A program made the translations under genes and the position numbers. This document shows positions 26,481 to 34,860 of a stretch of 42,657 nucleotides of DNA, in pieces (the stretch's first letter is position 1; each line of letters begins with the position of its first letter). Source of the DNA: Cupriavidus sp. WGlv3. Its GTDB lineage: Bacteria; Pseudomonadota; Gammaproteobacteria; Burkholderiales; Burkholderiaceae. A model generated the notes under the pieces. It worked only from the letters and a program-made list of their open reading frames with translations, ran no database searches and was not told the DNA's origin. The stretch covers positions 1-42,657 of the forward strand of contig NZ_JALHRX010000030.1 in NCBI RefSeq assembly GCF_023952475.1, written 5' to 3'.

Positions 26481-26527
26481 TGCTGGGCCTTCCCGCCGGG
26501 ACGCGGGTGTGGGTGGCTGCTGGCGTG
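26480..26527 (+). pseudogene. IS66-family tnpB N-terminal fragment
   Basis: ATG 26480 opens MLGLPAGTRVWVAAGV, the highly conserved first 16 residues of IS66 TnpB, then similarity ends abruptly. The rest of tnpB and all of tnpC are missing, so the element is cut off here. The break lies just before the hairpin at 26563. Confidence 0.7.
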
Positions 26528-26562
26528 ATGTCAGCGCCAAGGGAGGCTTGAGAAGCGATCCT

Positions 26563-26606
26563 CGTTGCCCTGCTTGCGCAAAACAGATGGCGCAAGCAGG
26601 GCAACG
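26563..26606. repeat. Perfect 17-bp hairpin, 10-nt loop
   Basis: CGTTGCCCTGCTTGCGC at 26563-26579 pairs perfectly with 26590-26606 across the loop AAAACAGATG. It sits just past the truncated tnpB and about 140 bp after the 3' end of the minus-strand lipoprotein gene, so it may terminate that transcript, though no T-run is seen. Confidence 0.6.
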
Positions 26607-26744
26607 GCCATTCACACCTCGTCACCTGCCAAGCGTTTTTGGCGCAAATTGCAATCGTTCTTGGCCCATCTTGAGTGGGTTGGGCCGAAGGACCGGCGCA
26701 GGCATTCACCTGATGCAGGAACAGAATTCACGCCACTCACACAA

Positions 26745-27590
26745 TCAAAGCATGGTATTTTGACATTTAGCGAGATTCGCATTCAACTGTAGTACCCGTG
26801 TAATGGATACCGAATATCTATCGAAAATCAGTTGCTGGGCTTCACTAGCGCTCCTACCTTTAGCTTGTTCATCTTGGATCAAACTTTGAACGGCGGCTCC
26901 ATTCATGTTCGGCTGCGGCTTTCCTTCACTAGCCTTTAATTTGTTCATATATGCAACCAGATCATTCTCTGATGGATTTGATCTAGGCGCTGCCTTGAGT
27001 GCAGTCCGAAGGCGGGCCGTTACCGCATTGGCCTGTATGAGTATGGAATTTTTGGCATTTACACCGGCAAGCCTATCGTCATCCTTTCCAGCATAGGCAA
27101 TTGTGTTTTGTATATCATTATCCGAGACGCCGTTTGCAGCATTTATCACGCACATGAGATTGGTCACGGCATGATCATATGCGACAGACTGGGCCGTAAG
27201 ATTGTACTGTTTGTCGACAGCGTAACCCGCGCCGCTGACCCCCACACCTGTGAGTATTAACGCCGTCTTTTCGTATATCGCTCCAAATGTTGCGGCCAAA
27301 GCGCCTAAAAACGTTGCTGTAGACACATAACTCTGCTGCTGGTCAACCAGGTTTCCTGCAGTCAGAATGTCACCGAGGTAATCGTTCAGCGCTGGAATAA
27401 TTTCTGTCTCAAGGCTCTTGTTGGAGTTCATGTGGTACGCTACCGAAAATGGTTGCCGGGCTTTCACGTCGCGAGATGGATTTGGGTTAAAGACCGCCAA
27501 CCCGCTCTCACCCGTGTTATGCGTCGCACAGCCTGGCAGAATAGCAATGCAAAGGCCCAGAAAAGCTGCATACGTGCCACGAAAGTTCAT
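26745..27590 (-). CDS. Lipoprotein of unknown function, paired with patatin-like gene
   Basis: A 281-residue lipoprotein. ATG 27590 gives a signal peptide (FLGLCIAILPGC) with lipobox LPGC, Cys21. It has a hydrophobic region at about residues 90-125 (FLGALAATFGAIY, LILTGVGVSGAGYAVD) that may insert in a membrane, then a helical soluble C-terminus (NPSENDLVAYMNKLKASEGK). The sequence is AT-rich compared with the flanks. It follows the patatin-like gene by 90 bp on the same strand, so the two are probably co-transcribed. No family recognised; an immunity or partner role is only a guess. Confidence 0.75.
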   Translation of the reverse strand: MNFRGTYAAFLGLCIAILPGCATHNTGESGLAVFNPNPSRDVKARQPFSVAYHMNSNKSLETEIIPALNDYLGDILTAGNLVDQQQSYVSTATFLGALAATFGAIYEKTALILTGVGVSGAGYAVDKQYNLTAQSVAYDHAVTNLMCVINAANGVSDNDIQNTIAYAGKDDDRLAGVNAKNSILIQANAVTARLRTALKAAPRSNPSENDLVAYMNKLKASEGKPQPNMNGAAVQSLIQDEQAKGRSASEAQQLIFDRYSVSITRVLQLNANLAKCQNTML

Positions 27591-27680
27591 ATTATTGTGT
27601 CGTTTCTTTTTGTTTAAAAAATACAAGTATATGTAAAATGCTTCAGTAACCCTACTCACTTGCGGAAATAATGATGCCAT

Positions 27681-29369
27681 CTATGATTCGCTGAACATTT
27701 CCGGGCAAAGCATTCGTGTTCGTTCATACAAATTATCAAGAGCATATTCTGAAGCTTTTCCGTCGGCGAGTTGGTAAAAGCGCTGGATATTCGGGGCGTG
27801 CTTTAATACCGATGAGCAAGCAGAGATTCGGAGCCAAGATACATCACACTCATCGGAAAGATGATATCTTGTAGAAACTTCCGAGAGCCGCCTTTGCGCA
27901 TCCTCGCGACTTAATGGAACGCGACACCCTTTCGGTTGAATTCGATCTTTAATCCGCCTCGGAGCTCCTTCTAGCGCTAGCGCGCCTACTTGGTCGGCAT
28001 CGCTAAGGTCCGTGTGCCGGAACTCGATGATTTTCATTCTGCTGATGGGATTGTCAGGTGTTCCAGCTACCATGTTTGTATTACCCCCCGCAAAATGCCA
28101 AAGACTTTTTCGATAAAAGTTCGTTCTTTCCTCTTGAATATCACTGGGTTGACCGGGATCAGCTAGGATGGTCCAAAGCGGCGTTGTCCTGTTCTTGAAG
28201 GCAGGACTACTTTCCCTGAATGGGAGCGACGCATCGACTTTGATGATTAGCGCGTAGTCCATGTTTTCCGTGATCGGAGATTTTTCCGTGCCACTTACCT
28301 TGTTCGTATACGGGCTTATAAGATCACGAAGAAATATTTGCGCCAGAGATTCTACGCCGCTATTATCGGTCACTCCTCCGTCAATCAGGTGGACGTATGT
28401 GTAATCGAGAACGTTTCCATTCGGCGCTTTTACTGTTAATGGTAAAGGACCTAGCCCTGGGAAGGCACCGGATGACGCTACTGCCAATGACAGCGGCATA
28501 TCCTCGTAATCTAGGGAAGCGGACCCCGGCCCCTGAATAGCGTCAAAGCCCTCGGGTACCAACGTATTGAGGAGTTCAGGAGTGGCCTCATGGAAGCTCT
28601 CTGCATAGGTCGAGCGCTCGATATTCGAAAACATACGGGCGGATAGCGAAGACTGGTCGAGAAGCGATAACTTTGCTTTTCTCTCTTTCAACTCAAGAAT
28701 GTCTATTATAAGTTTATCAGTGCGTAGCTTGAAAGTCGCGGTCGGCAAGGTACTCATCACGAATTTTCGACCTGTATCGTAATGAGTAGCATTGAAAATC
28801 ATTACGGGCGACCTTCCGGAGGCCTCCTTCTGCGCCAATGAGCCAAATGTTTCCCCCTTCAAGAAATCACTCTCGAGGCTCCGCTCGAGCAGTTCGATCG
28901 GTGTTCTTGTAAAGATGGTGGCGAATAATCTCCACCCGATGGCAGCCTCCCAATTCTCATTCATTTTCGAGTGAAATTGGCTATAGAACGATTGCTTAGT
29001 TGCGTTCCAATCAGGCCCGTTGAGTGAGGCATCCCTCTTTGTCGAATAGTAGGAAGCAGCAAAGCCGCCTCCAGATACGCTGGATATATACTGCACGGTA
29101 TCCATGAAGCTGTACTGGCGGGTGGGAGCCATGGCTCGGACCGGCAGCGCCGAAAGGAGGTCTATAACATATGAGGAATACAGTGCAGATCTATTGCCAC
29201 CACCTGACAAGGCCAGACCAATATAGGGGGGCGGGGTCTTTTCTCGAAGCAATGGCGGAGGTGTGTTTGTGTCGACTGGCACCTCTTTCGTAGTGACCTC
29301 CACGGAGGCGCAACTTGACAGCATGAAAATTACCCAGATTGCTGCAGTATGCATTTGGATAGGCGACAT
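27681..29369 (-). CDS. Patatin-like phospholipase lipoprotein
   Basis: A 562-residue serine lipase of the patatin family. ATG 29369 is preceded by AAAGGG about 7 nt upstream and gives a short lipoprotein signal (AAIWVIFMLSSC, Cys20). Catalytic features are all present: oxyanion motif SGGGNRS (55-61), nucleophile Ser99 in SVSGGG, and the Asp of DGGVTDNSG near residue 330. It should hydrolyse phospholipid acyl esters at the envelope. SSGAFPGLGPLPL before the Asp is typical. It is AT-rich and forms a two-gene unit with the downstream lipoprotein. Whether it serves metabolism, defence or attack cannot be told. Confidence 0.88.
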   Translation of the reverse strand: MSPIQMHTAAIWVIFMLSSCASVEVTTKEVPVDTNTPPPLLREKTPPPYIGLALSGGGNRSALYSSYVIDLLSALPVRAMAPTRQYSFMDTVQYISSVSGGGFAASYYSTKRDASLNGPDWNATKQSFYSQFHSKMNENWEAAIGWRLFATIFTRTPIELLERSLESDFLKGETFGSLAQKEASGRSPVMIFNATHYDTGRKFVMSTLPTATFKLRTDKLIIDILELKERKAKLSLLDQSSLSARMFSNIERSTYAESFHEATPELLNTLVPEGFDAIQGPGSASLDYEDMPLSLAVASSGAFPGLGPLPLTVKAPNGNVLDYTYVHLIDGGVTDNSGVESLAQIFLRDLISPYTNKVSGTEKSPITENMDYALIIKVDASLPFRESSPAFKNRTTPLWTILADPGQPSDIQEERTNFYRKSLWHFAGGNTNMVAGTPDNPISRMKIIEFRHTDLSDADQVGALALEGAPRRIKDRIQPKGCRVPLSREDAQRRLSEVSTRYHLSDECDVSWLRISACSSVLKHAPNIQRFYQLADGKASEYALDNLYERTRMLCPEMFSES

Positions 29370-29964
29370 TAGATGCCCTTTATTTTTATTGAGAAGCATA
29401 GATAACAACCGCGATGCGCACAAGCGAGGATAGGGCATTTCTTGCCTCCATAGAGATGGTGCGATCCGAATTGCAGGGGGGATGTTGGGTGTGACTGGTC
29501 AGAGAGCCTTGTCGCTGAAGGCTTTCGGGGAGGCGCCAGATTACCGAGATGGACCCGGGGGCCTCCATTCCCGGAAGCGCACTCGGCCTAATCTGACACG
29601 GGGGATGCTCATGGCTGTCGTTAAAGCTGCAACACCTTCCATCATTGGACAGTGACCTTTCTCGTGAAAAAGCTTTGATTCCCTGCTCACCATGGCCACC
29701 ATGGCGCATCCATCAACACCTCGCTATGCGACGGCTCCCTTCTCCTACGACCCATGTCTCTACCTGTTGCTGTTCTTAACGTCATTACCGCGGCATTCCG
29801 CTCACGGGCAAATCTACCCGATTTGACATACAAGGTGGGTTGCATCAGACCAACACCCCACCGACTACGGGTGGCAGAGCAGTCGGCGTTCGGCTGCTGC
29901 TGAGTCCACGTAACCCGCTCCTCTCATCCCTTAAACTTGGACCTCAACAATACAGACGAGAATC
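29370..29964. other. Gene-free region upstream of patatin-like and cold-shock genes
   Basis: About 595 bp between two divergent units. It should contain their promoters. No convincing boxes, repeats or further genes were recognised. Confidence 0.35.
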
Positions 29965-30392
29965 ATGAAAAAAGCGGGTCGGGTCAAGACATGGCATACA
30001 GACAAGGGTTTCGGGTTTATCGACGTCCGCGCGGACACGAAGACGTCTTCTTCCACGTCACGGCGCTACAGACACGCACCGTGACGCCTAAGCTTGGCGA
30101 CCGCGGGAGCCTCGAGTTCGGCAAAGGGAAGGACGGCCGGGTTCAGGCGTTGAACATCGCCATAGTTGGCGCACCGAAGCCGCAGTCGGACGCAAACCTC
30201 TTGCCGATTTTTGCCCGTCTGGTGGCCCTGGAGTTTATAGCCGGCGGCGCCTTTGCTGGTTACTTCCCTCGACAGGCGGGCATGGTCAGCCTCCTGGCCA
30301 GCATGGCCCCTGACCAAGAAACGCCCTTATGCGCTGCAGCGCATAAGGGCGTTTCTTGGTCGCAGGCCCTCTTCACGCCGACGAAGCAGTGA
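29965..30392 (+). pseudogene. Cold-shock-domain gene with one-base deletion
   Basis: ATG 29965 reads MKKAGRVKTWHTDKGFGFI, the first half of a cold-shock domain (RNP1-like KGFGFI), then goes out of frame. One frame over, DVFFHVTALQ and GDRGSLEFGKGKDGRVQAL continue the same domain, ending at TAA/TGA near 30392. Exactly one base is missing at about 30028-30033; adding a G restores a normal cold-shock fold of about 65 residues. After it, a hydrophobic stretch (PIFARLVALEFIAGG) resembles the start of a DUF1294 membrane tail, interrupted by the palindrome at 30312. Either a true mutation or a sequencing error. Confidence 0.65.
30312..30361. repeat. Perfect 50-bp palindrome, no spacer
   Basis: Positions 30312-30336 are the exact reverse complement of 30337-30361 (centre GCGCTG|CAGCGC; outer ends GACCAAG and CTTGGTC). 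All 25 pairs match and there is no loop. It disrupts the tail of the cold-shock gene. Without a following T-run it is not a simple terminator. Confidence 0.9.
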
Positions 30393-30608
30393 GTGGCTCA
30401 AGAAATCGGCGAGGCGGGCCATCAATACGCGTGCCCCCCAGTTGCTACATGATGAGGAGGCAGCATCCATACCTCCGAATTTCTTTATGTAGGTCCAAAG
30501 GCGCACGCCATTACGGCATCCGGATGCTTTCGGCCCACGCGGTCACGTTTGGAGCAGGCCGCTTACGCAGCAAGACGCCAGATTCCCTTCAACCACACTA
30601 AAGAACGC

Positions 30609-31049
30609 TTAGCCAATTGCACGGTCTTGGACCCACAAGACCTCGTTACAGAGTACGGCGCGAATTTTTCCTCGACCAATGGCTTCGGCGAGTTTGTCCT
30701 TGGTGATGCGGAATTTTTCAACGTGGCGGACTGCCTTTATTGGCTTCCCGAGATATTCAACTTCCTCTTCAGTGAGGCCAAACTCTCTTGCTTCTCTCAC
30801 CGGATCGCTTAAGGCGGCCATTCGCTGCCGGGATTCGGCTAGGATTTCGCCCCTTAGCTGAGCGACGCGCATCTTTACATATAGCGCCTTTGCCGAGGGC
30901 TGGTTCCAATTGCTGTCAGACAGCGCCTTGGCCCACAAGCCTTGCTTGATCATTGAGTTTGCCAGTTCAGCAGCGACAAATTCATACAGCAACTCATCCC
31001 TCGGGCGGGGCGCGGGGTCGTGGCCATGCAAGAAGTTGAAGTTGTTCAT
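30609..31049 (-). CDS. Uncharacterised protein (146 aa)
   Basis: ATG 31049 gives a 146-residue, mostly helical soluble protein: MNNFNFLHGHDPAPRPRDEL, ELANSMIKQGLWAKALSDS, VREAREFGLTEEEVEYLGKP, then ITKDKLAEAIGRGKIRAVLC. The repeated charged helices and consistent codon use support a real gene. I do not recognise a family. It stands alone, convergent with the broken cold-shock gene. Confidence 0.6.
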   Translation of the reverse strand: MNNFNFLHGHDPAPRPRDELLYEFVAAELANSMIKQGLWAKALSDSNWNQPSAKALYVKMRVAQLRGEILAESRQRMAALSDPVREAREFGLTEEEVEYLGKPIKAVRHVEKFRITKDKLAEAIGRGKIRAVLCNEVLWVQDRAIG

Positions 31050-31918
31050 GGGCTTCTGAATCAATGTGAATGCCTACTGACACCGCTCCGGCATGTAGGA
31101 GCCGCTTCACCGCATCGCACTTAATTTCATTCGGGTAGCAACGGACCGCGACGGTGTCACCTTTATGTCATCAAAAACGTGACAGCGATGCTCGCGCATG
31201 CCGCCGCTGTATTGATCGTAAAAAGGCTGGCGTCGCCTTGACATCCTCCATATGGATGGCGGGGGTCAGGAAGTTGGCAGGCAACTATGTCGGAGACTAC
31301 TGTCGCTGCCGTCATCCGGTTTGGAGGCGGCCGTAGGCGTGCCTGCTCTTCGTCCAGTTTTTCGCCTGCCTGGCGCCTCCTGCTCAGTCGACGCCGGGCC
31401 TGGGGGCGCCACCCGCGATTCTGCCAGCAGCTGGCGCGCCAGGGCGCTTCGGCCTCGGCCCGTTCGGCCGGCGCTGCGCCGCGCCCAACTCTGCCTGCAC
31501 CCGCGTCCAGGTCGTGCGCCGCTGCGCGCTGAGTCTGCTCGGCGCTTGCAAGCCCATCGGCGGGCACCACATGCAACGAAAACAAAGGCATACCTACGTA
31601 AGCGCTTTTTTTTTCGCTTGCCGGCGACCTTCCAACTCAAGGCGCCCACTTTTTGCCATTTACGCCGCTGCCTCGGCACCTCGCTTGGCGCCCCGATCCA
31701 GCGAGATTGAATGCCGCCCCGTGCTGCGCTGTCAAACCTAACGAACCATCATTTCACGCACCGCTCCCCCCGAAACGTCACCCATCGGTGCGGACACGAA
31801 CATTTCCAGCCTGCACAAAGGTTGAGCCAGCCGCGGCGGGCGACTAAGCTCGAAAGGCGCGTCGACAGCAAACGTGCCGCGCTCTTCTCTGTTACTCCAA
31901 TGCGGCGCACGTAACCCC
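31050..31918. other. Gene-free region before the type II Wadjet operon
   Basis: About 870 bp with several overlapping Arg/Ala/Gly/Pro-rich frames on both strands that look like GC-driven chance reading. One minus-strand stretch near 31384-31572 (TTWTRVQAELGAA) faintly recalls coiled-coil plasmid proteins but is not supported. The operon promoter should lie here; no boxes are clear. Confidence 0.35.
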
Positions 31919-33598
31919 ATGGCTGATATGGCAAGCGTGGCCGGCGCGTCTGGGGCGCAATCGGACGTCGAGCCTCCGGCCACCGCGGGCCCATCTGAAA
32001 ACGGTGCATCTCCATTTCGCTTCGATGCGCACGGGACCAGGTCCGCGTTCGCGGATGCCAGAAGAGGCCAACTCTTTAGCCATGTCAGCGCGGACCATGC
32101 GACGATCTACCGCGCGATTATGGATGTGTTCGCGAAGGCGAAGGCACAGTATCGCCTCCAACTTCGTCCCGACGAGGTTCTCACCGAGATCGCCCTGCCG
32201 GCCGGTATTGCCCGTCCGGACATCGATCAGCTCACCCAGCACCTAGACGCGCTGGTGCGCTGGGGAAACCTCGAGGCCCAGCAGGACATGGCGCGCTGGT
32301 CCTCCATCGCAGATTTCAAGCGCAACTACAAGATCTACCGCCTCTCAAAGCCCGGCGAGGCCGTCGAGGCGGCCTTGCAGCGCTACGACGAAGTCCTTCG
32401 ACAACGCGCGGAGCTTCAGACGGTGGCTCTCGCGGATATCGAACAACTTTTGCGCGCCCTTGTCGCCCTCACTAGTAGCAAGGAGCTGGATGCAGACAAA
32501 GTACGATCGACATTGCGAGAGTTGACGGGTGTGTTTGCCACGATGACGGAGAACGCCGCCGCCTTCATGGCTGGCGTGGATCGGCACCTTAACCCGAGCG
32601 ACGTCGAGGTCAACAACGTCGAGCGTTACAAGAAGCAACTGATCGACTACCTCGAGCGGTTCGTGAGCGACCTCGCGCGCCGCGGTGACACCATTTCCGA
32701 TCTCATCCAGGCACTTGATAGCCATATAGAGAGCATGCTCTTCGCGGTTGCAGAGCGCCTGGCGCCAGACGCCGCACCCGACGCCGAGCAAGACGCTGAG
32801 CAAGACGCCGCCCGTCGCACGTGGGAATCTACTGACGCAGTCCTCGCCATCCGGCGGCAATGGAAGGACCGATGGACTGGCCTGCGTGGATGGTTTGTCA
32901 ATTCCAACAATGACCCATCGACTGCCGACCTGCTCCGCCAGAAGGCTCGGTCAGCGATCCGTCAGCTTGCCATCGCGATCAAGGAGATTAATGATCGCCG
33001 CACCGGGCGCAGCGACCGCTCCACCGACCTGCGCACACTAGCAGCATGGTTTCTCTCATGCGATAGCGAGACAGACGCACATCGACTTGCGCGGGTGGCT
33101 TTCGGTTTGAACCCGGCCCGACACCTACCGCTGGACACGGCACAAGAGGAATATGTCCCGCCCAGCACCCCGTGGGCTGAGGGACCGGCGCTCCGGATCT
33201 GCCCCCGTCTGTATCAGTTGGGCGACGGCCCACAGCGCGGTCAGTTGCCAGGTGTCAAGGATCGTTCCGCCGATCGGCGGCGCATCCAGCAGTTGATGGA
33301 AGACGAGTCGAATCAGGTTGCGGAAGCGAGGCGCCGTTTTGCCACGGCGCTACCAATGCGGCTGTCTGAGCTTGGCGCCCTGAATACCAACGAATTCGCC
33401 CTCTTCCTCGCACTGCTAGGCGAGGCGCTCGACCACCAAATCGGCCCCGACGCTCCCACCGACATCCTGACCGGCGATGGATCACTGCTCGTGCGGCTTG
33501 AACCGCTAGGTGCGGACACTCACGCTGAGATTTCAACACCAAGCGGTACGCTCGCCGGCCGAGACCACCTAATCACCATAACACCTGCCTGGTCATGA
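31919..33598 (+). CDS. jetA: Type II Wadjet JetA (TIGR02677/DUF2397 family)
   Basis: A 559-residue kleisin-like subunit of type II Wadjet. After a low-complexity N-terminus the conserved part begins FSHVSADHATIYRAIMDVF, followed by winged-helix segments (LVRWGNLEAQQDMAR) and long helices (FVSDLARRGDTISDLIQALD). This matches TIGR02677, whose members always sit first in the TIGR02677-02678-02680-02679 set. ATG 31919 (MADMASVAGAS) has no good ribosome binding site; a slightly different start is possible. Its stop overlaps the next gene as ATGA. Confidence 0.88.
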   Translation: MADMASVAGASGAQSDVEPPATAGPSENGASPFRFDAHGTRSAFADARRGQLFSHVSADHATIYRAIMDVFAKAKAQYRLQLRPDEVLTEIALPAGIARPDIDQLTQHLDALVRWGNLEAQQDMARWSSIADFKRNYKIYRLSKPGEAVEAALQRYDEVLRQRAELQTVALADIEQLLRALVALTSSKELDADKVRSTLRELTGVFATMTENAAAFMAGVDRHLNPSDVEVNNVERYKKQLIDYLERFVSDLARRGDTISDLIQALDSHIESMLFAVAERLAPDAAPDAEQDAEQDAARRTWESTDAVLAIRRQWKDRWTGLRGWFVNSNNDPSTADLLRQKARSAIRQLAIAIKEINDRRTGRSDRSTDLRTLAAWFLSCDSETDAHRLARVAFGLNPARHLPLDTAQEEYVPPSTPWAEGPALRICPRLYQLGDGPQRGQLPGVKDRSADRRRIQQLMEDESNQVAEARRRFATALPMRLSELGALNTNEFALFLALLGEALDHQIGPDAPTDILTGDGSLLVRLEPLGADTHAEISTPSGTLAGRDHLITITPAWS

Positions 33599-34860
33599 CC
33601 GAGGAAGACAACGTGTCTGGCGCCGACGCGCCCGCCCCCTCTGAAATCGCCGCGAAGCCACATGCCTATGAGCGCGAGGAAATGCGACTCGCCATGCGCG
33701 CTATCCTGATGACGCCGTTGATGTCCCCGGATCATGACGAATTCGGGCTGGTGCGACGGCACGCCAAGAGTTTGCAGGAGTTCTTGCGCCGCGAAACAGG
33801 CTGGGATCTGAGGGTGTCACCGAATGGCGCGAGACTGCGCAAGATACCCGCAGATTTCCAAGACGGGACTCGAGGGATTCCCGACTTTGACCGCCGGCGC
33901 TATGCGATTTTTTGCTTGGTCTGCGCGATTTTGAATGGGTCGCAAGCGCAGATCATGCTTCAACATCTAGGCGAGAAGCTGACCCTGGCAGCATCCGACG
34001 AAGCGCTTACCGCCCGCGGATTCGTCCTGAAACTAACCTCCCGTTCCGAGCGGCAGGACCTGGTCACGGTTCTCAGGACCCTGCTGACCCTAGGCGTACT
34101 CCAGCGTGTAGACGGCGACGAAGACAAATACGTCGCCGAGCAGTCCACCGAGGTGCTGTACGACATTAACCGTTGGCTGCTGAACGAAGTCATTACCGCG
34201 GTGCGCGGTCCGTCGACGGGCATTCGGGACGCCATTTCGACCGATGAGCGTGTGGAGTGGCTCGCGAAGGAAACAGTCTTCGACAACGAGGACGCGCGTC
34301 GCACGGCGATGCGCCATCACCTTTCACGGCGGTTGCTCGACGACCCGGTGATCTACTTTGCTGACCTTGACAAGGAAACCCACAGTTACCTCGCCACCCA
34401 ACGCGGCCTGATGGCGGCCCGATTGTGCGATGCCATCGAGATGTCCGCCGAGCAACGCATGGAGGGCGTCGCACTCGTCGATGAACGCTGTCAGATGACA
34501 GATCTGAAAATGGGCGGTGACGGCACGATTGGCCATATCACCCTGCTTGTTGCCGAGTACCTTTCCCAGAAACACATTCGGGCAAGGCGCGACACGTACG
34601 AACTGGCTGCTTATTCGGCAATAACGGACATCGAAGACTTCGTACGGAGTTGCATCCCCACACACGGCTCACATTGGCGCAAGGAGGCGCGTGAGCCCGG
34701 CGCTGAACGATGGCTCGCCGAGGAAGCCCTCGAACGGCTTGAGAAACTGAAGTTGGTGGGGAAAGACGGGGAGCGAGTCTTCCCGCTTCCGGCCATTGCC
34801 AGATTCGCCCTTGGGACACCTAAAGTCAGCAAACCCGCCAGAACGCGAGCCTATCGATGA
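33595..34860 (+). CDS. jetB: Type II Wadjet JetB (TIGR02678/DUF2398 family)
   Basis: A 421-residue subunit, the type II counterpart of MukE/KITE proteins. Conserved TIGR02678 features include LMSPDHDEFGLVRRHAKSLQ, ETGWDLRVSPNGARLRKIPA, RRYAIFCLVCAIL and VYFADL-like VIYFADLDKETHSYL. It is much larger than the JetB of the first Wadjet system (228 residues), as expected of the type. It starts in an ATGA overlap with jetA and ends in another with jetC, so expression should be stoichiometric. Intact frame. Confidence 0.88.
   Translation: MTEEDNVSGADAPAPSEIAAKPHAYEREEMRLAMRAILMTPLMSPDHDEFGLVRRHAKSLQEFLRRETGWDLRVSPNGARLRKIPADFQDGTRGIPDFDRRRYAIFCLVCAILNGSQAQIMLQHLGEKLTLAASDEALTARGFVLKLTSRSERQDLVTVLRTLLTLGVLQRVDGDEDKYVAEQSTEVLYDINRWLLNEVITAVRGPSTGIRDAISTDERVEWLAKETVFDNEDARRTAMRHHLSRRLLDDPVIYFADLDKETHSYLATQRGLMAARLCDAIEMSAEQRMEGVALVDERCQMTDLKMGGDGTIGHITLLVAEYLSQKHIRARRDTYELAAYSAITDIEDFVRSCIPTHGSHWRKEAREPGAERWLAEEALERLEKLKLVGKDGERVFPLPAIARFALGTPKVSKPARTRAYR

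Noticed and set aside
31163..31710. Possible plasmid-type coiled-coil (KfrA-like) gene on the minus strand
   Set aside because: Only a few words look alike, the frames are Arg/Ala/Pro-rich in all readings and no start or binding site is seen.
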